From the NCBI GenBank assembly GCA_026122225.1, contig JANEZZ010001950.1, forward strand, positions 124,001 to 188,000: a DNA stretch of 64,000 bases, written 5' to 3'. The DNA comes from Heloderma charlesbogerti (Eukaryota; Chordata; Lepidosauria; Squamata; Helodermatidae). Below the pieces are notes generated by a model that saw nothing but the letters and a program-made list of their open reading frames with translations, was not told the origin of the DNA and did not search any database. A program made the position numbers and the translations under genes. Shown one piece after another: positions 36,961 through 48,199 of this stretch. Position 1 is the first letter of the stretch; each line of letters begins with the position of its first letter.

Positions 36961-37713
36961 AACTGCATAAGGTAGTGCATCGGACACCTCATCAGGGCCT
37001 GTTTCAAGCTTGGCAAGCAACTTTGTTCTCACAGTGCCTGGCAAATTCACCCCAGCAGATTCTGACCCTCCCTCTATTGTATGGTTGAGCTTAGTTCTAA
37101 ACATATAATTAAATCTTGTTTTAAATGAATGGAAATGAAACAAATTATATATGATAGATGATGACAGATTCAGCATTCTACTAATGCCTTGGAAATTAGC
37201 TGCTTCAGATGGGAGACATTTCCAATATAACTTTCTGAAAAGCAAACTGGTCTAGGTTTCATGCAAGTATCTGAGGGGATAGGATTGAAGACCACCTATA
37301 TCTAACACAAGGACAAGATTCTTTAAAACCAGAAATGCTTTGACCCAATGTGACCTAAATGGAAAGTGGGTGATCTTATATCCTGCTCCAATGACTCATC
37401 TGAAGACACATGACAGACTTCAAATTCAGACTTCAATTTCTAAAGCTAAATAGGTCTGTGTCTCATTGGTACTTGAATACTACTCTCTGAGGTCTTTTGA
37501 GAAAGGCTGTGGTGCAAATAAGTAATTTCCTAATTACTAAATAAGTGATTTCCTTTATGGGAAAGCTAATTTTGCCATTTCCTGGCTATAACATTACTGC
37601 AAAATCAGGAATCGTAACATGAGCAAAAGCCAAACCTCAAAACCACAAGAAAACAAAATTAATGCAATTAAGAATGAAATTAGGGATCAGCTAAGCAGGG
37701 TTCCTGGTCCATG

Positions 37714-38152
37714 TGTTGCAGAACTCAGAGTCAGAGAGACCACAGAGTGAAGGAAAAAGAGATTCTTATTTAACACGCGGGCTTAAGGCTGGAATCATTT
37801 CCAAAGAGCCAGAAGCCCCGATTTACATTAGCACATTGTTTTTATAGATATTGTGACACATAGGAAATGGCTCCTCCTCTCTTCTCATGTGGGGTTGCAG
37901 TCCTCAACATTTCTTCTCCTAGCACCATTGTTTATAATACAAGAACTGGGTTATAGGGTAGCTATGATAAGGAGAGAACAGAAGAGAACAGCAGAGAACA
38001 AGATATACAATTGTACGACCTTTGACAAGATAAGGAATTCCTGTGTCTCGTCAGCTTACAGCAATATATTCAAGGGAGAAAGAGCTCAGCAAGAACATGA
38101 AGCATGAGACTGCCTGAGGCTACTTAGTCTGACCCCCGATATGGCTGCTACA
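37714..38152 (-). repeat. ERV 3' LTR (439 bp)
   Basis: Longer of the two LTRs and bounded by TGTTGC...GCTACA on the + strand. It keeps the segment deleted from the 5' LTR. The left flank CATG (37710-37713) is the target duplication. Confidence 0.93.
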
Positions 38153-38165
38153 TTCTCCCCTTAAA
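38153..38165 (-). promoter_or_regulatory. ERV polypurine tract
   Basis: Directly upstream of the 3' LTR on the - strand stands AAGGGGAGAA followed by TGTAGC, the expected plus-strand primer site of a retrovirus. Confidence 0.8.
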
Positions 38166-38330
38166 TGCATAATTTCATTACAATTATAGCATTTTATTAC
38201 ACAAATAGACGTTCTGGTTTGTGAAGCATAACACAGGACTCTTATAGCAACCCTCTTACTTAATAGCTTGTTGAGCTATTAGAGCGTAGAGGGCAGCAGT
38301 TTCTACTAGCCGAGACATAAAACAGATTGG

Positions 38331-38746
38331 TTAAACAGCGCATAAGACAAGAAATGCAAAGGCATAACATATCTCTATGAACAACACTGGTAGAATTAGG
38401 ATGAACAATGCTTTAAGCCAGCTAAGATCTGGAAGCCAAGGGGTTAACCAATTTAGCCAATTGTTTTGTCCCATTGTTATGTCAGCCACTATATTATGCA
38501 TGCAGGTTATTGATTTGAACATTTACAGCATTACTATTATTAGTCAAATTAAATGATGGAGGAGAAAAAGATAAAAAACCTGTTTGCAGGTATATCTCTT
38601 GGCAAACAAAAATGCTTTACTTTAGTGATGTTAGCCAGGTGAAGCCAGTAATTATCAGTGAATTGCTGGGACAAACTTCCCCTTTCAGGGGCTGCCTCCC
38701 CTTTTTCGCACCTTATTAAGGAAACACAATGCAACACTACTAACAC
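38331..38746 (-). pseudogene. ERV env remnants with transmembrane anchor
   Basis: The last piece (38331-38522) has a tryptophan-rich NNWLNWLTPWLPDL segment and a long hydrophobic stretch, the usual membrane-proximal part and anchor of a retroviral TM subunit. A preceding piece (38549-38746, other frame) holds NYWLHLANITK, env-like but less certain. A heptad-like region (VSLKQEVQTLGKVL, about 39,165-39,250) may be another TM part. The pieces lie in different frames with stops between them; most of the surface subunit is missing. Confidence 0.6.
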
Positions 38747-39261
38747 TACAACACGTATATTTAATCTTCTTTGGGATCTGACCGTACGCTGGGCAGCTAT
38801 TTACCTGGCAAGCTGCAGTAGGGTCTAGTCCCTCTCTTCAATTCTCCAGCTGCAGGTCTGACCGTACGCAGGAAGGACAGTTTCCCGGTGTGTCCACAGT
38901 AAGGTCTAGCCTGAGTCTTCTTACTGCTTTTTCAGAATACTTTTTAGAGGACTTTCAGGATTTCTGTTTACAGTCTACTTCCCCCCTCTCGCTTTCTTGA
39001 CTCGTGTCTAATGTATTTAGGGTTTAACTCCAGCTACTTTCATAGCTGTGGGGGTGGAAAGTATGACAGTTTTCAGTCCTCTCTATCTGGGAGTCAAAGG
39101 GTTATTTTTTCTTCTTTAACTCATACTTTAACTCTTGGTTAGAAAGGATGAACTTCTGTGATGGGAATGGCTTATTTTCTAAGACAAAGCGATGCTGGGC
39201 TTGAAGAACTTTGCCCAGTGTTTGGACTTCTTGTTTAAGGCTAACGTTTGCTTGCTCTTGA

Positions 39262-39372
39262 TGCCACTCCAGTGTCAATCATGAAGTCAATGTCACGGCC
39301 CCTTACAGTCAATGTCACGGCCCCTCTCAAGCTGTCTCCCTCTTCGCCCATTCTGGCCCCTTTGGTTTTTTC
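39262..39372 (-). pseudogene. ERV protease remnant
   Basis: The - strand frame reads AVTLTVRGRDIDFMIDTGVA; the catalytic Asp-Thr-Gly is at 39268-39276. This is the start of a retroviral aspartic protease; the rest of the enzyme is absent. A GGGGCCGTGACATTGACT-like word is tandemly repeated across it (39,288-39,325), explaining the repeated residues. Confidence 0.7.
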
Positions 39373-39402
39373 TTTTGTATTTGATTTATTTTATTTGGGC
39401 AT

Positions 39403-39690
39403 TCATGCCACTAATGTCCATCTTGTCTGCACTGGGCACACTGGTTCTTTTTTAAGAATCTTTTTTTTCTGCCGGGTCTTCTTTCCCTCGCCCACGTCTT
39501 CTTGGGCCTCTGGGTTGAGGGGGGTATACTGGCGATAAGCATTTAAAAGACGCTCCAAGTACGCTCTGGTGGCTTCGGTGGCACCTTGCAGCACTTCAGA
39601 CACTTTAGTCATATTAACTGACTTTTTCATACCTGCCTTTACGGCTTTTAATAGCACGGTTTGATACTGGGTGAGGTACTTTAGCCCTGC
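39403..39690 (-). pseudogene. ERV gag, capsid C-terminal fragment
   Basis: Contains KVSEVLQGATEATRAYLERL followed by LNAYRQYTPLNPEAQE, the conserved capsid block with the major homology-type region of gammaretroviral Gag. After PEAQED the sequence turns into an unrelated basic stretch and stops; nucleocapsid is missing. Upstream the frame is open to about 39,690, where LTR-end-like sequence begins. Confidence 0.85.
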
Positions 39691-42301
39691 TTGTGTGTTG
39701 GGATTTCAGCAGGGGGTTTACTTACAAGGAGACTTTATTGGGTAGCTTACAGCACACAGGCGTACCTAATGGTTGGATCAGACAGCTTCTCTGAACCACG
39801 AGCTATTGGGCTAAATGGGTTTTATACCATACATGTTACTCATGAGGCAGCACAACACTAGCAAGCATTTTCAGCATAGGCTAGAAGTGTTTGGTTCTCA
39901 GGCATAGCTTTCTGTAAACAACTTCGCCTCCCAGCAAAGTGCTTGATAACACTTTCATTTATTAGTATGGGAAGATAAATTTTTCTCTCTTTCTTTTACT
40001 TTCTTTTTCTTGCTGATCTGCCTGTATTGCAGATCATGTTTTAAACTTTTTACATAAAACTTTTTTTTTTTATGCACCAGCCTTGTTTCTTTATTTGTCT
40101 TTTTTAAGTTAAACTCACTTAAACCTTTTTGCCTTACACTAGTCCTAATGACACACATTTGGGATAGGCTCTTCTTCTCTTTCTGGTTACAATTTTCATC
40201 ATCTTAAAGAACTATTACATTATTGTGGCTACTTTACCCCAGGTAATAAGCTCCGGGCACAATCAGCTGCTTCTAATTCACCCTGGGGGCAACTATGGCC
40301 ACGCTTCTTCTCTACAAATTTTTTTTTTCTTTGCCTCTTGCCTTTTCTTTTTTCGTTTTTTTTCTCCCTTCTCTATCCGTCTGCAACTTTCTCTATTCCC
40401 TCTTTTTTACTTGCCTTTGTCTTTTCTCCTTGTCATCCATTGGGAACCACACTCAGTATTATTTGGAGTTGCAACTAACACTAATCTGCAAATATCACAT
40501 ATATTTTATGATATTTAAGAAATCATAAAATATACACAACAAACTTTTTCTGCAATTTAACACAATGAATGGAAAACACTTTTTGCATGGTAAGGCATGA
40601 TGGAGCAGATCCAGCAATCATATTGCTCTTCTGGCTGAAAGCTCAGGGCCCATCAAAATTAAGGGATGGGCATACTCACACATGCAAAGAGTTCTAGGTC
40701 ACCATTTTTGCATCGGCAACTCTATACTGCATGAGTTTTAGCAGAAGGAAATCTAAAAGTCATAGATCAAACTCAGCCTGCTGTACACTGAGCTGACTAC
40801 AAACACAGACACACGGTCTACAGCAATGAGAGTTCAAGTTTATCATAAGCTTCACAGCACTGTCCATGGCATGTCTTTGACAATTTAAAATTTTAGTCCA
40901 TGTGCAGAGTGTCTCTAAAAAGCCCAGACAATGATGGAGGCAAACAGAGAAGGCTCTGGGCAATGAAGTTGAGATGTTTCCAGCAAAGGCTCCCCACTTT
41001 TGCATCAGTTTAAAAAGGGGAAGTGTGGCCCTACACCCCTTCTGACAGACAAGGGCCTTTAACTTTTTAGCAAGGCCTCTGTCTAAACAGAGCGGCACAG
41101 CTCAGCTCTCTAGCCGTGACGCTTTAACCTGGGCAACTCCTCTGTAAATTTTATTCTACTTCTGTCAGGTTCTCACAGACATTTTAAAAACTTACTCTTT
41201 TTTTTCTCTTCTAACCTGGTACATGAAAGCAAAGTGCCAAAACTCAGGACGCTGGGGGGTGATGGGCATCGCTTTATACTTGCATTTTTTCAGGCAGCCA
41301 TTAATCTTCTTTGGGGAGGCGGTGGGGTGATTTGCAGAATTTCAAAGGCAAGCTTCTCAGTTTGTTTGTATTTGTAAATCCTAAGCTTAAAACAGGACAC
41401 GATGAGATACAGGGCAGCTAAATCTTTGCCTTGGCACAGGCAACAAATAACTCACGTTAGCTTTCTTCGCTGGGGTCTCAAACAGGAAAACAGTCTTAAT
41501 TTAAAGTTGTAACATCACTGACAGCGTCAGCCAGCCAGCTACACAGATCTCACTGTTTTTCAAGACAGTTACTCCAATATCTTCTTTTCTTCTCAATCAG
41601 GTTGGGTCTTCCAGCTTACACAGTTTATTGCAGCTTCCAGGAGCATGGTAGTAGCGTGATTTTGGCTTGACCAGGAACATGCTGTCTGGTTTCTCGGTCT
41701 CTTCAGCACACACACTCAGGCAGTGTAACACTGGACACTTAAATCAGTGAGATTTCTTCATTGCAGGGAATCCCACGGCAAAAGCTTAATGGTTACGCTC
41801 TTCAGAAATCATATAGCTGATGGTCAGTAGCTACAGGCTCTATGCAATTCTAACACAGTTCAAAGCTAAACATGGTTACTTTGACAGAGATCTTCAACGT
41901 GGTCTTTCCGCTTCATTCTGCCTTGGGACAGTCTTATGGCACACTTTTCACTCGAAGAGGGGTCTAGCCTGTGCCATGGGGGCTGATTCTTTACTTTTAT
42001 TTTCCATTTTGCGCCTTCATCTTCTGGGTCTTCATTTTCAGTTTCTATTTCTTAGGGATTTCATCTCAATTAGGCGAGGTGATAATGTTGCACAACTCAG
42101 AACGTTGTGGGCAATTTTCCTGCCCCCCCTCTCGGCGCGCTAGGCTACTTCGGCCTTACACTCTCACGCTCCCACACTTCGTTAAAAGCCAGGCTGTCCT
42201 GCAACAACATTTTTCTAATTAACAGCCTCAGATCTTGTTCTTTTTTTTTCTCTCAGCTCGACCTTGAGCTTTTTGCTGTTTTTTCTCTCTATTCTGAATC
42301 T
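39691..42301 (-). other. Unassigned sequence inside the ERV
   Basis: About 2.6 kb between the two gag pieces, where the rest of matrix and capsid should be. It has no recognisable gag/pol frame. Its left edge reads, on the - strand, CCAATAAAGTCTCCTTGTAA ... CCCAACACA, which looks like the R-U5 end of a different LTR. Its right edge (about 42,340-42,360) has a short match to the gag start region at 43,110-43,150. A nested or recombined second retroelement is likely; I could not find its other end. Confidence 0.4.
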
Positions 42302-43164
42302 TTAAAAAAAAACCTTTTTCCTTCTTTGTTTGACATACATCTCAAGGGGGTGCAAGTCTTGAGCAGTAGACGATGACTGATGAGCAGTAGACGAGCTCGC
42401 CTCCTCTTTTTTGTGAGAACACATCTTTTTAAGGGTTACCGCCAATTTTATTAAATCTTCTGCCCAACACTTCAATTCTTCAGTTTCTTTTATTAATGCT
42501 GATTGAGGTGTAAGAGGGGAACCTCCCGATCCCGTAGAGATGGAAGTCTCGGCAGACAATATCTGGGAGTTGAGGACCGTAGCTGAAATCGGCGAATTAC
42601 TGCTGGTGGGGCTTGAAACTGATGGCGACAGTTCTAAGTCAAAGCGAGGGGCAATGCCTCTGCAGGGGGGATGGCAGGGGCTCAGGAGCCACCGGATCTG
42701 GATCTCGACGGGGCGGTCTTACAGTAACATGGGCCCATGGTGGAAGCGGGGCATAAGCAGGTGGAAATGCCGTTAGCTCTGCCAGATCTTCACACGGGGC
42801 TTCTAACACTGGTTGTAATTTCTTGGCCAATTTTTCTTTTCTGAGCACCAAAACTTTTGCCTGGGATTCTAGGCATTTCTTTAGCCATGGAGGAGAAGCG
42901 CGGACTATGGAATCCCACGAGTTTATGTAGGGAAATTGGTCGGGGTGCCCAGGTCTCCCAACCACAATGGCATATACACGGCTGGGCTCCAAAGAGCCTT
43001 TAGTAGGCCATCCTACACCAAAAGACGGCCACTCTATTTCACACAAAGTCTGCAACCGTTGAGGATTCATGGGGGGGGTCCCCATAATCTCTACTAAAAC
43101 CTTTCTTAAAATTAGCTAACATACAGCCCAAGGGGGTGCAAGGTTTGCTTCCCCCACCACCCAT
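42302..43164 (-). pseudogene. ERV gag, matrix region and following linker (broken)
   Basis: Begins ATG at 43164 with MGGGGS, a consensus N-myristoylation signal for membrane targeting of Gag. Next come TPLGCMLANFKKGF and, after a frame change, LCEIEWPSFGVGWP and GHPDQFPYINSWD, typical of gammaretroviral matrix protein. A proline-rich PPAYAPLPPW part follows, resembling late-domain regions. Breaks: the frame shifts in a run of eight C (43071-43078 on + as G), and again near 42,640, after which another frame stays open to 42,302. About 710 bases of leader separate it from the primer site. Not functional. Confidence 0.85.
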
Positions 43165-43874
43165 AGCCTCCCTCCTAAATTGAAGACAGACACAATTAGG
43201 GAATGGGGATTGGTCAGTGAGTAAGGGGTCTCACTGGCCGACACAAGAGGATTTTATACACCACGCACTTTGCTACTGGCCTGGGCACCTGGACGGTCAA
43301 CGGTATGCTTCAGAAACCGCAGTAGCCACTCACACAATCATCAATCTCTCCACTGCATCCATATGTCCCTGCCACCCACTTTTCCCCAGAGCAGAAAGCG
43401 GCTTCCCCAGCTTCCTCAGCTTCCTACTGAGTACTGGCGTGCTGGGTACTGGCGCCCACTCGGGGGTGTGATCAGGCCCCCCTTCTACCCGCAAGGAGTA
43501 GGTTCTTTTCGTATACGTATACTAACACTGACCTTCTTCATAAGGCGGGGCCCTCTTTTTTTCTGCCCAGTGGCCTTTCTCCCTAAAGGCGGGGCCCTCT
43601 TTTTCCCATATACTTGCCTTTCTCCTGAAGGCTTCCAATGTGGGTTTCAACTCAATTGCAGCTGCGATACAGGCAGGGCTCAAGTTCCTTCCTCCGCTTC
43701 CCAAGGTTCTCTTGCTGCTCGCTGCCGTTTGGGCGATCCCGGTGCAGGCTTTCTCCCATTCACTCGACAAAGAGGTCGGTGGCGCCAAGAAAGGGAGGCA
43801 TGCGCCAAGCTCGTCTTCCCGGTGCGGCGATCAAGAGCAGGCAAATGCCACCTGTCTGGCTCAGAGCCTGCCAA

Positions 43875-43892
43875 ATCCGAGTCACGGCACCA
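43875..43892 (-). promoter_or_regulatory. ERV primer-binding site for tRNA-His
   Basis: On the - strand the 18 bases TGGTGCCGTGACTCGGAT lie four bases after the end of the 5' LTR. The + strand reads ATCCGAGTCACGGCACCA, the 3' end of vertebrate tRNA-His with CCA. This is the priming type known from the HERV-H group; most gammaretroviruses use tRNA-Pro. Confidence 0.9.
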
Positions 43893-43896
43893 TTTA

Positions 43897-44281
43897 TGTT
43901 GCAGAACTCAAGAGAGACCATGGAGTGAAGGAAAAAGAGATTCCAGAAGCCCCGATTTACATTAGCACATTGTTTTTATAGATATTGTGACACATAGGAA
44001 ACGGCTCCTCCTCTCCTTCTCATGTGGGGTTGCAGTCCTCAACATTTCTTCTCCTAGCACCATTGTTTATAATACTGGGTTATAGGGTAGCTATGATAAG
44101 GAGAGAACAGAAGAGAACAGCAGAGAACAAGATATACAATTGTATGACCTTTGACAAGATAAGGAATTCCTGTGTCTCGTCAGCTTACAACAATATATTC
44201 AAGGGAGAAAGAGCTCAGCAAGAACATGAAGCATGAGACTGCATGAGGCTACTTAGTGTGACCCCCGATATGGCTGCTACA
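43897..44281 (-). repeat. ERV 5' LTR (385 bp)
   Basis: Direct repeat of 37714-38152. A TATAAAAACA box lies at 43971-43980 on the - strand. Compared with the other LTR, a 44-base block is missing between GAGATTC and CAGAAGCC (+ strand). That block in the 3' LTR contains the TTAAATAAG segment that may serve as the polyadenylation signal. Confidence 0.93.
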
Positions 44282-44285
44282 CATG

Positions 44286-45900
44286 AGGACTTCCACTTGG
44301 CCCCTCTAAATTCAAAAGAATTGAGGGAATGGTACCCATGACTTAGCAGGCTATTTTAGGGAGGAAGCTTGAAGCACTGGCTAAAACTCCTCACTAACTT
44401 CTTAAAGTGGCCTCCAGGACAAGTGGTTGCTGATCAGGGATATTTGTTTATGAGCACAACATATTTTGTAACTCTTACTCACTTGAGAAGGTATGTGATG
44501 GTTGCAAGAGGAAGGTATTTCTCACTCCTGTTGCAAAACCTGGCCTGTTTCATTCTGTTGCAAAAACCAGGTAAGTGGGCATGGATGAAAATTGTTTCTA
44601 GGAATACATAGGGCTTCCCTGGATAATTGATGCTATGGCAGTGGCAATTCTATCTGTTGATTATTAGAGGATCACTCTCAACATCTAGAAAAGGGACAAA
44701 CTTGAGGGGAAAATATAATCAGGGCCGATACTTGAGTGCGAGACTGTTCAAGATGGAAGATTCTTAAGTGAGAGGCAGTAATGGGTAGCGCTGAATTTGA
44801 GTGGGCATTTAAACCTGCTGTGTACATCATAGCCCAAATACACCACTGTTGTTTATAGATATAACAGACATCCAGATCATACTATTACTACCAGTAAGAA
44901 TAGCTTCAGCGGGGCAAGGGGGTTCATTGCAACTATGGTATTCCATTAGTGTGATTAATTCATGAACAAGACTCCTTACCAACTTTTTAAAAAATCTGGT
45001 AAAAAAGAAAAAAAGTGTGCATCATTTACATTGCACTTGAGGAGAAGAGAAGAGAAAGTGTAGTTAAAACATAAAGAATCTGCTTGAGATCATTCCATGT
45101 CCCCAGCAAAATCAAGTAAAGATATACCTCTTGGATTATAATCTGAGAGAAAATGCCAGCTAAATCAAGGCCCAGTTCCAAAATGTAGCCGCTTAGTGTA
45201 GCTACTGATGCCTGCTGTCTCTTGCTTTATCTTCTCATTAGTGCACGTCCTTTGATAATGTGAACAGGAAACAGTCTATGTCCTTCAGACCTATGACAAT
45301 GTTAATGTGTTTTATTTCACTGTCATATATTTCCCAATGTGATTTTTCTTCACAGCTGGCTGAGCTCTAAAAGTAATTGAGTATCCAGCTCAGCAGTGTA
45401 GGGACACGTTCCCTTGCTCTCGTGGTGAGAAACCTGATGCATCCCACAGAGCATCTAAACACCAAGATTCTTCCAAAAGGATTCACAGTACCAGAAACAT
45501 TGACAAAATAGCTATTAGGCCACCCCACAAATGTGTTGCCTGTTCCCTACCTCTTATTCCTGTTGTTTTCAACAAGGTGCCAAAGTGGAGTTTGCTCTTG
45601 CAAACACACTCTAAAAATATTTATTCTGACTCTTCATCAGGTTTCATTTATTCTCTGAAAATATAACCAGAACCGTGTCTACTCCATGCTTCAAATATAT
45701 ATTATATATAAATTACCAAGGAACCTAAAAATTTTGCACCAGGAAAAACTGGATTCTATAAGCTGTATACATTAAGCAAGTGTACATAGATTTATTTTGT
45801 ACAATTCAGTTACTGATAGAAATGCAAAGGAACAGGGCACAGAAGCTCCTCCTACTCCTTAGTAATAAGGACAAGAAACTTTGAGTTATTACTGTTACTA
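44286..45900. other. No gene or clear repeat seen
   Basis: AT-rich single-copy-looking sequence between the ERV and the SINE at 45.9 kb. Small open frames only; nothing recognisable on either strand. Confidence 0.6.
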
Positions 45901-45914
45901 CTACTACTGCTGTA

Positions 45915-46025
45915 CATACGAACATAAGAAGAGCCATGCTGGATCGGACTAAGGGTCTCTCTAGTCAGCATTCTTTTCACACAGTGGCCAACCAGCAGCC
46001 AAGAGGAAACCCTCAAGCAGGACAG
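45915..46025 (+). mobile_element. SINE fragment (GGATCGGACTAAGGG type)
   Basis: ACGAACATAAGAAGAGCCAT, GCTGGATCGGACTAAGGGTC...ACAGTGGCCAACCAGCAGCC: sister of 10,040-10,150. It is bracketed by trinucleotide runs (TACTACTAC before, GTAGTAGTA after, to 46,065). Confidence 0.65.
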
Positions 46026-46118
46026 GAGTGCAACAGTAGTAGTAGCAGTAGTAGTAGTAGTAACAGTAATGTAATACCATACTTTGCATAGCATCTTTTG
46101 AATGTTCAAAGTTGCTGT

Positions 46119-47165
46119 TCAGTTGTTAAGTCGTGTCCGACTCTTCGTGACCCCATGGACTATAGCATGCCAGGCCTTTCTGTCCTGCGCTCTCTCCCGG
46201 AGTGTGCTCAAGTTCATATTCATTGCATTGGTGGTGCTATCTAGCCATCTCATCCTCTGCCGTCCCCTTCTCCTTTTGCCTACAGTCTTTCCCAGCATCA
46301 GGGTCTTTTCCAGAGAGTTTTCTCTTCGCATTAGGTGGCCAAAATATTGGAGCTTCAGCTTCAGTACCTGTCCTTCCAATGAGCACTCAGGGTTGATTTC
46401 CTTTAGGATTGACTGATTTGACCTCCTTGCAGTCCAGGGGACTCGTAGCAGTCTTCTCCAGCACCACAGTTCAAAAGCATCGATTCTTCGGCGCTCAGCC
46501 TTCCTTATAGTCCAGCTCTCACAGCCATACATTACTACTGGGAAAACCATAGCTTTGATTAGATGAATCTTTGTCGGCAAGGTGATGTCTCTGCTTCTTA
46601 CTATGCTGTCTAGGTTTGCCAGAGCTTTCCTCCCAAGGAGCAAGCGTCTTTTAATTTCATGGCTACAGTCACCATCTGCGGTGATCTTGGAGCCCAGGAA
46701 AATAGCATCTGTCACTGCTTCCATTTCTTCCCCTTCTATATGCCAGGAAGTGACGGGGCCAGATGCCATGATCTTCATTTTTTTAATGTTGAGTTTCAAA
46801 CCAGCTTTTGCACTCTCCTCTTTCACCCTCAACAAGAGGCTCTTTAGATCCTCTTCGCTTTCTGCCATTAGGGTGGTATCGTCTGCGTATCTGAGGTTGT
46901 TGATAATTCTCCCCGCAATCTTAATTCTGACCTGTGATTCATCCAACCCGGCGTTTCTCATGATGTACTCTGCATATAAGTTAAATAAGCAGGGCGACAA
47001 TATGCAGCCTTGTCGTACTCCTTTCCCAATTTTGAACCAATCTGTTGTTCCATGTCTGGTTCTTACTGTTGCTTCTTGACCCCCATACATGTTTCTCAGG
47101 AGACAGGTAAGGTGGTCTGGTACTCCCATCTCTTTCAGAATTTGCCACAGTTTATTGTGATCCAC
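46119..47165 (-). pseudogene. BovB reverse transcriptase, palm and C-terminal part
   Basis: A 348-codon open stretch: DHNKLWQILKEMGVPDHL, GVRQGCILSPCLFNLYAEYI, the catalytic LRYADDTTLMAESEEDL, FLGSKITADGDCSHEIKRRL, YGCESWTIRKAE and WCWRRLLRVPWTARRSN, ending VHGVTKSRTRLNN. The RT fingers and linker continue to the right (47,170-48,000) in two frames with NNKASGNDSIPAELF and KGNAKECSNYHTIVLISHAS. The long open stretch suggests a young or recently active family. Confidence 0.92.
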
Positions 47166-48199
47166 ACAATCAAAGGCTTTAGTGTAGTCAATGAAGCAGA
47201 AATAGACTTTTTCTGGAATTCTCTTGCTTTCTCCATGATCCAGCGAATGTTGGCGATTTGATCTCTAGTTCCTCTCCCTCTTTGAAACCCAACTTGTACT
47301 TCCAGTAGTTCTCAGTTCACATACTGCTGAAGCCTAGCTTGTAGGATTTTGAGCATAACCTTGCTGGCATGTGAAATGAGCACAATTGTATGGTAATTTG
47401 AACACTCTTTGGCATTGCCCTTCTTTGGAATTGACCTTTTCCAGTAAGTCCAGTAAACTGAACTGACCTTGTGGTCACTGTTGAGTGTTCCAAATTTGTT
47501 GGCATACTGAGTGCAGCACTTTAACAGCATCATCTTTTAGTATCTTAAATAGCTCAGCTGGAATACTGTCATTTCCACTAGCTTTGTTGTTAGTAATGCT
47601 TCCTAAGGCCCACTTGACTTCACTCTCTAGGATGTCTGGCTCAAGTTCAGTGACCGCACTATCATGGCTATAAGGGACATTCAGATCTTTCCTGTATAGT
47701 TCTTCTGTGTATTCTTTCCACCTCTTCTTAATCTCATCTGCTTCTGTTAGGTCCCTGCCTTCTTTGTCCTTTATCATGCCCGTCTTTGCACAAAACATTC
47801 CCTTGAGATCTCCGATTGTCTTGAAGAGATCTCTAGTCTTTCCCATTCTATTGTTTTCCTCCATTTCTTTGCATTGTTCATTTAAGAAGGCCTTCTTGTC
47901 TCTCCTTGCTATTCTCTGGGCATTCAGTTGGGTATATCTTCCCCTTTCTCCCTTGCTTTTCGCTTCCCTTCTTTCCTCAGCTACTTGTAAAGCCTCATCA
48001 GACAGCCACTTTGCTTACTTGCATTTCTTTTTCTTTGGGATGGATTTCGTTGCTGCCTCCTGAACAATGTTATGGACCTCTGTCCATAGTTCCTCAGGCA
48101 CTCTGTCTATCAGGTCTAATCCCTGAAATCTATTCCTCACCTCCACTGTATATTCATAAGGGATATGATTTAGGTCATACCTGAATGGTTTAGTGGTTT

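Larger units (their letters stand above)
37714..44281 (-). mobile_element. Gammaretrovirus-like endogenous retrovirus, internally deleted
   Basis: A 6.57-kb provirus read right to left: 5' LTR 43897-44281, tRNA-His primer site, leader, gag pieces, protease remnant, env pieces, polypurine tract, 3' LTR 37714-38152. It is flanked by CATG on both sides (37710-37713, 44282-44285), a 4-bp target duplication as in gammaretroviruses. Both LTRs begin TGTAGC and end GCAACA on the - strand. Almost all of pol and most of env are missing, and every recognisable frame is broken, so the copy cannot make virus. By my count the LTRs differ at about seven substitutions plus three or four indels, which suggests a fairly recent insertion. 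Confidence 0.93.

Noticed and set aside
40760..41098. 112-codon - strand frame inside the ERV as an accessory gene
   Set aside because: Cysteine-rich but without similarity I can name, no start context and inside the unassigned block; not supported as a gene.
43875..43892. tRNA-His gene
   Set aside because: Only the 18 terminal bases including CCA are present, placed directly at an LTR; CCA is not encoded in vertebrate tRNA genes. It is a primer-binding site.
43270..43965. 231-codon open frame on the + strand
   Set aside because: Antisense to the ERV leader and primer-binding site and partly into the LTR; GC-rich, no known domain, and shares its span with other overlapping frames.
46582..47079. 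165-codon + strand frame
   Set aside because: Exact antisense of the BovB reverse transcriptase.
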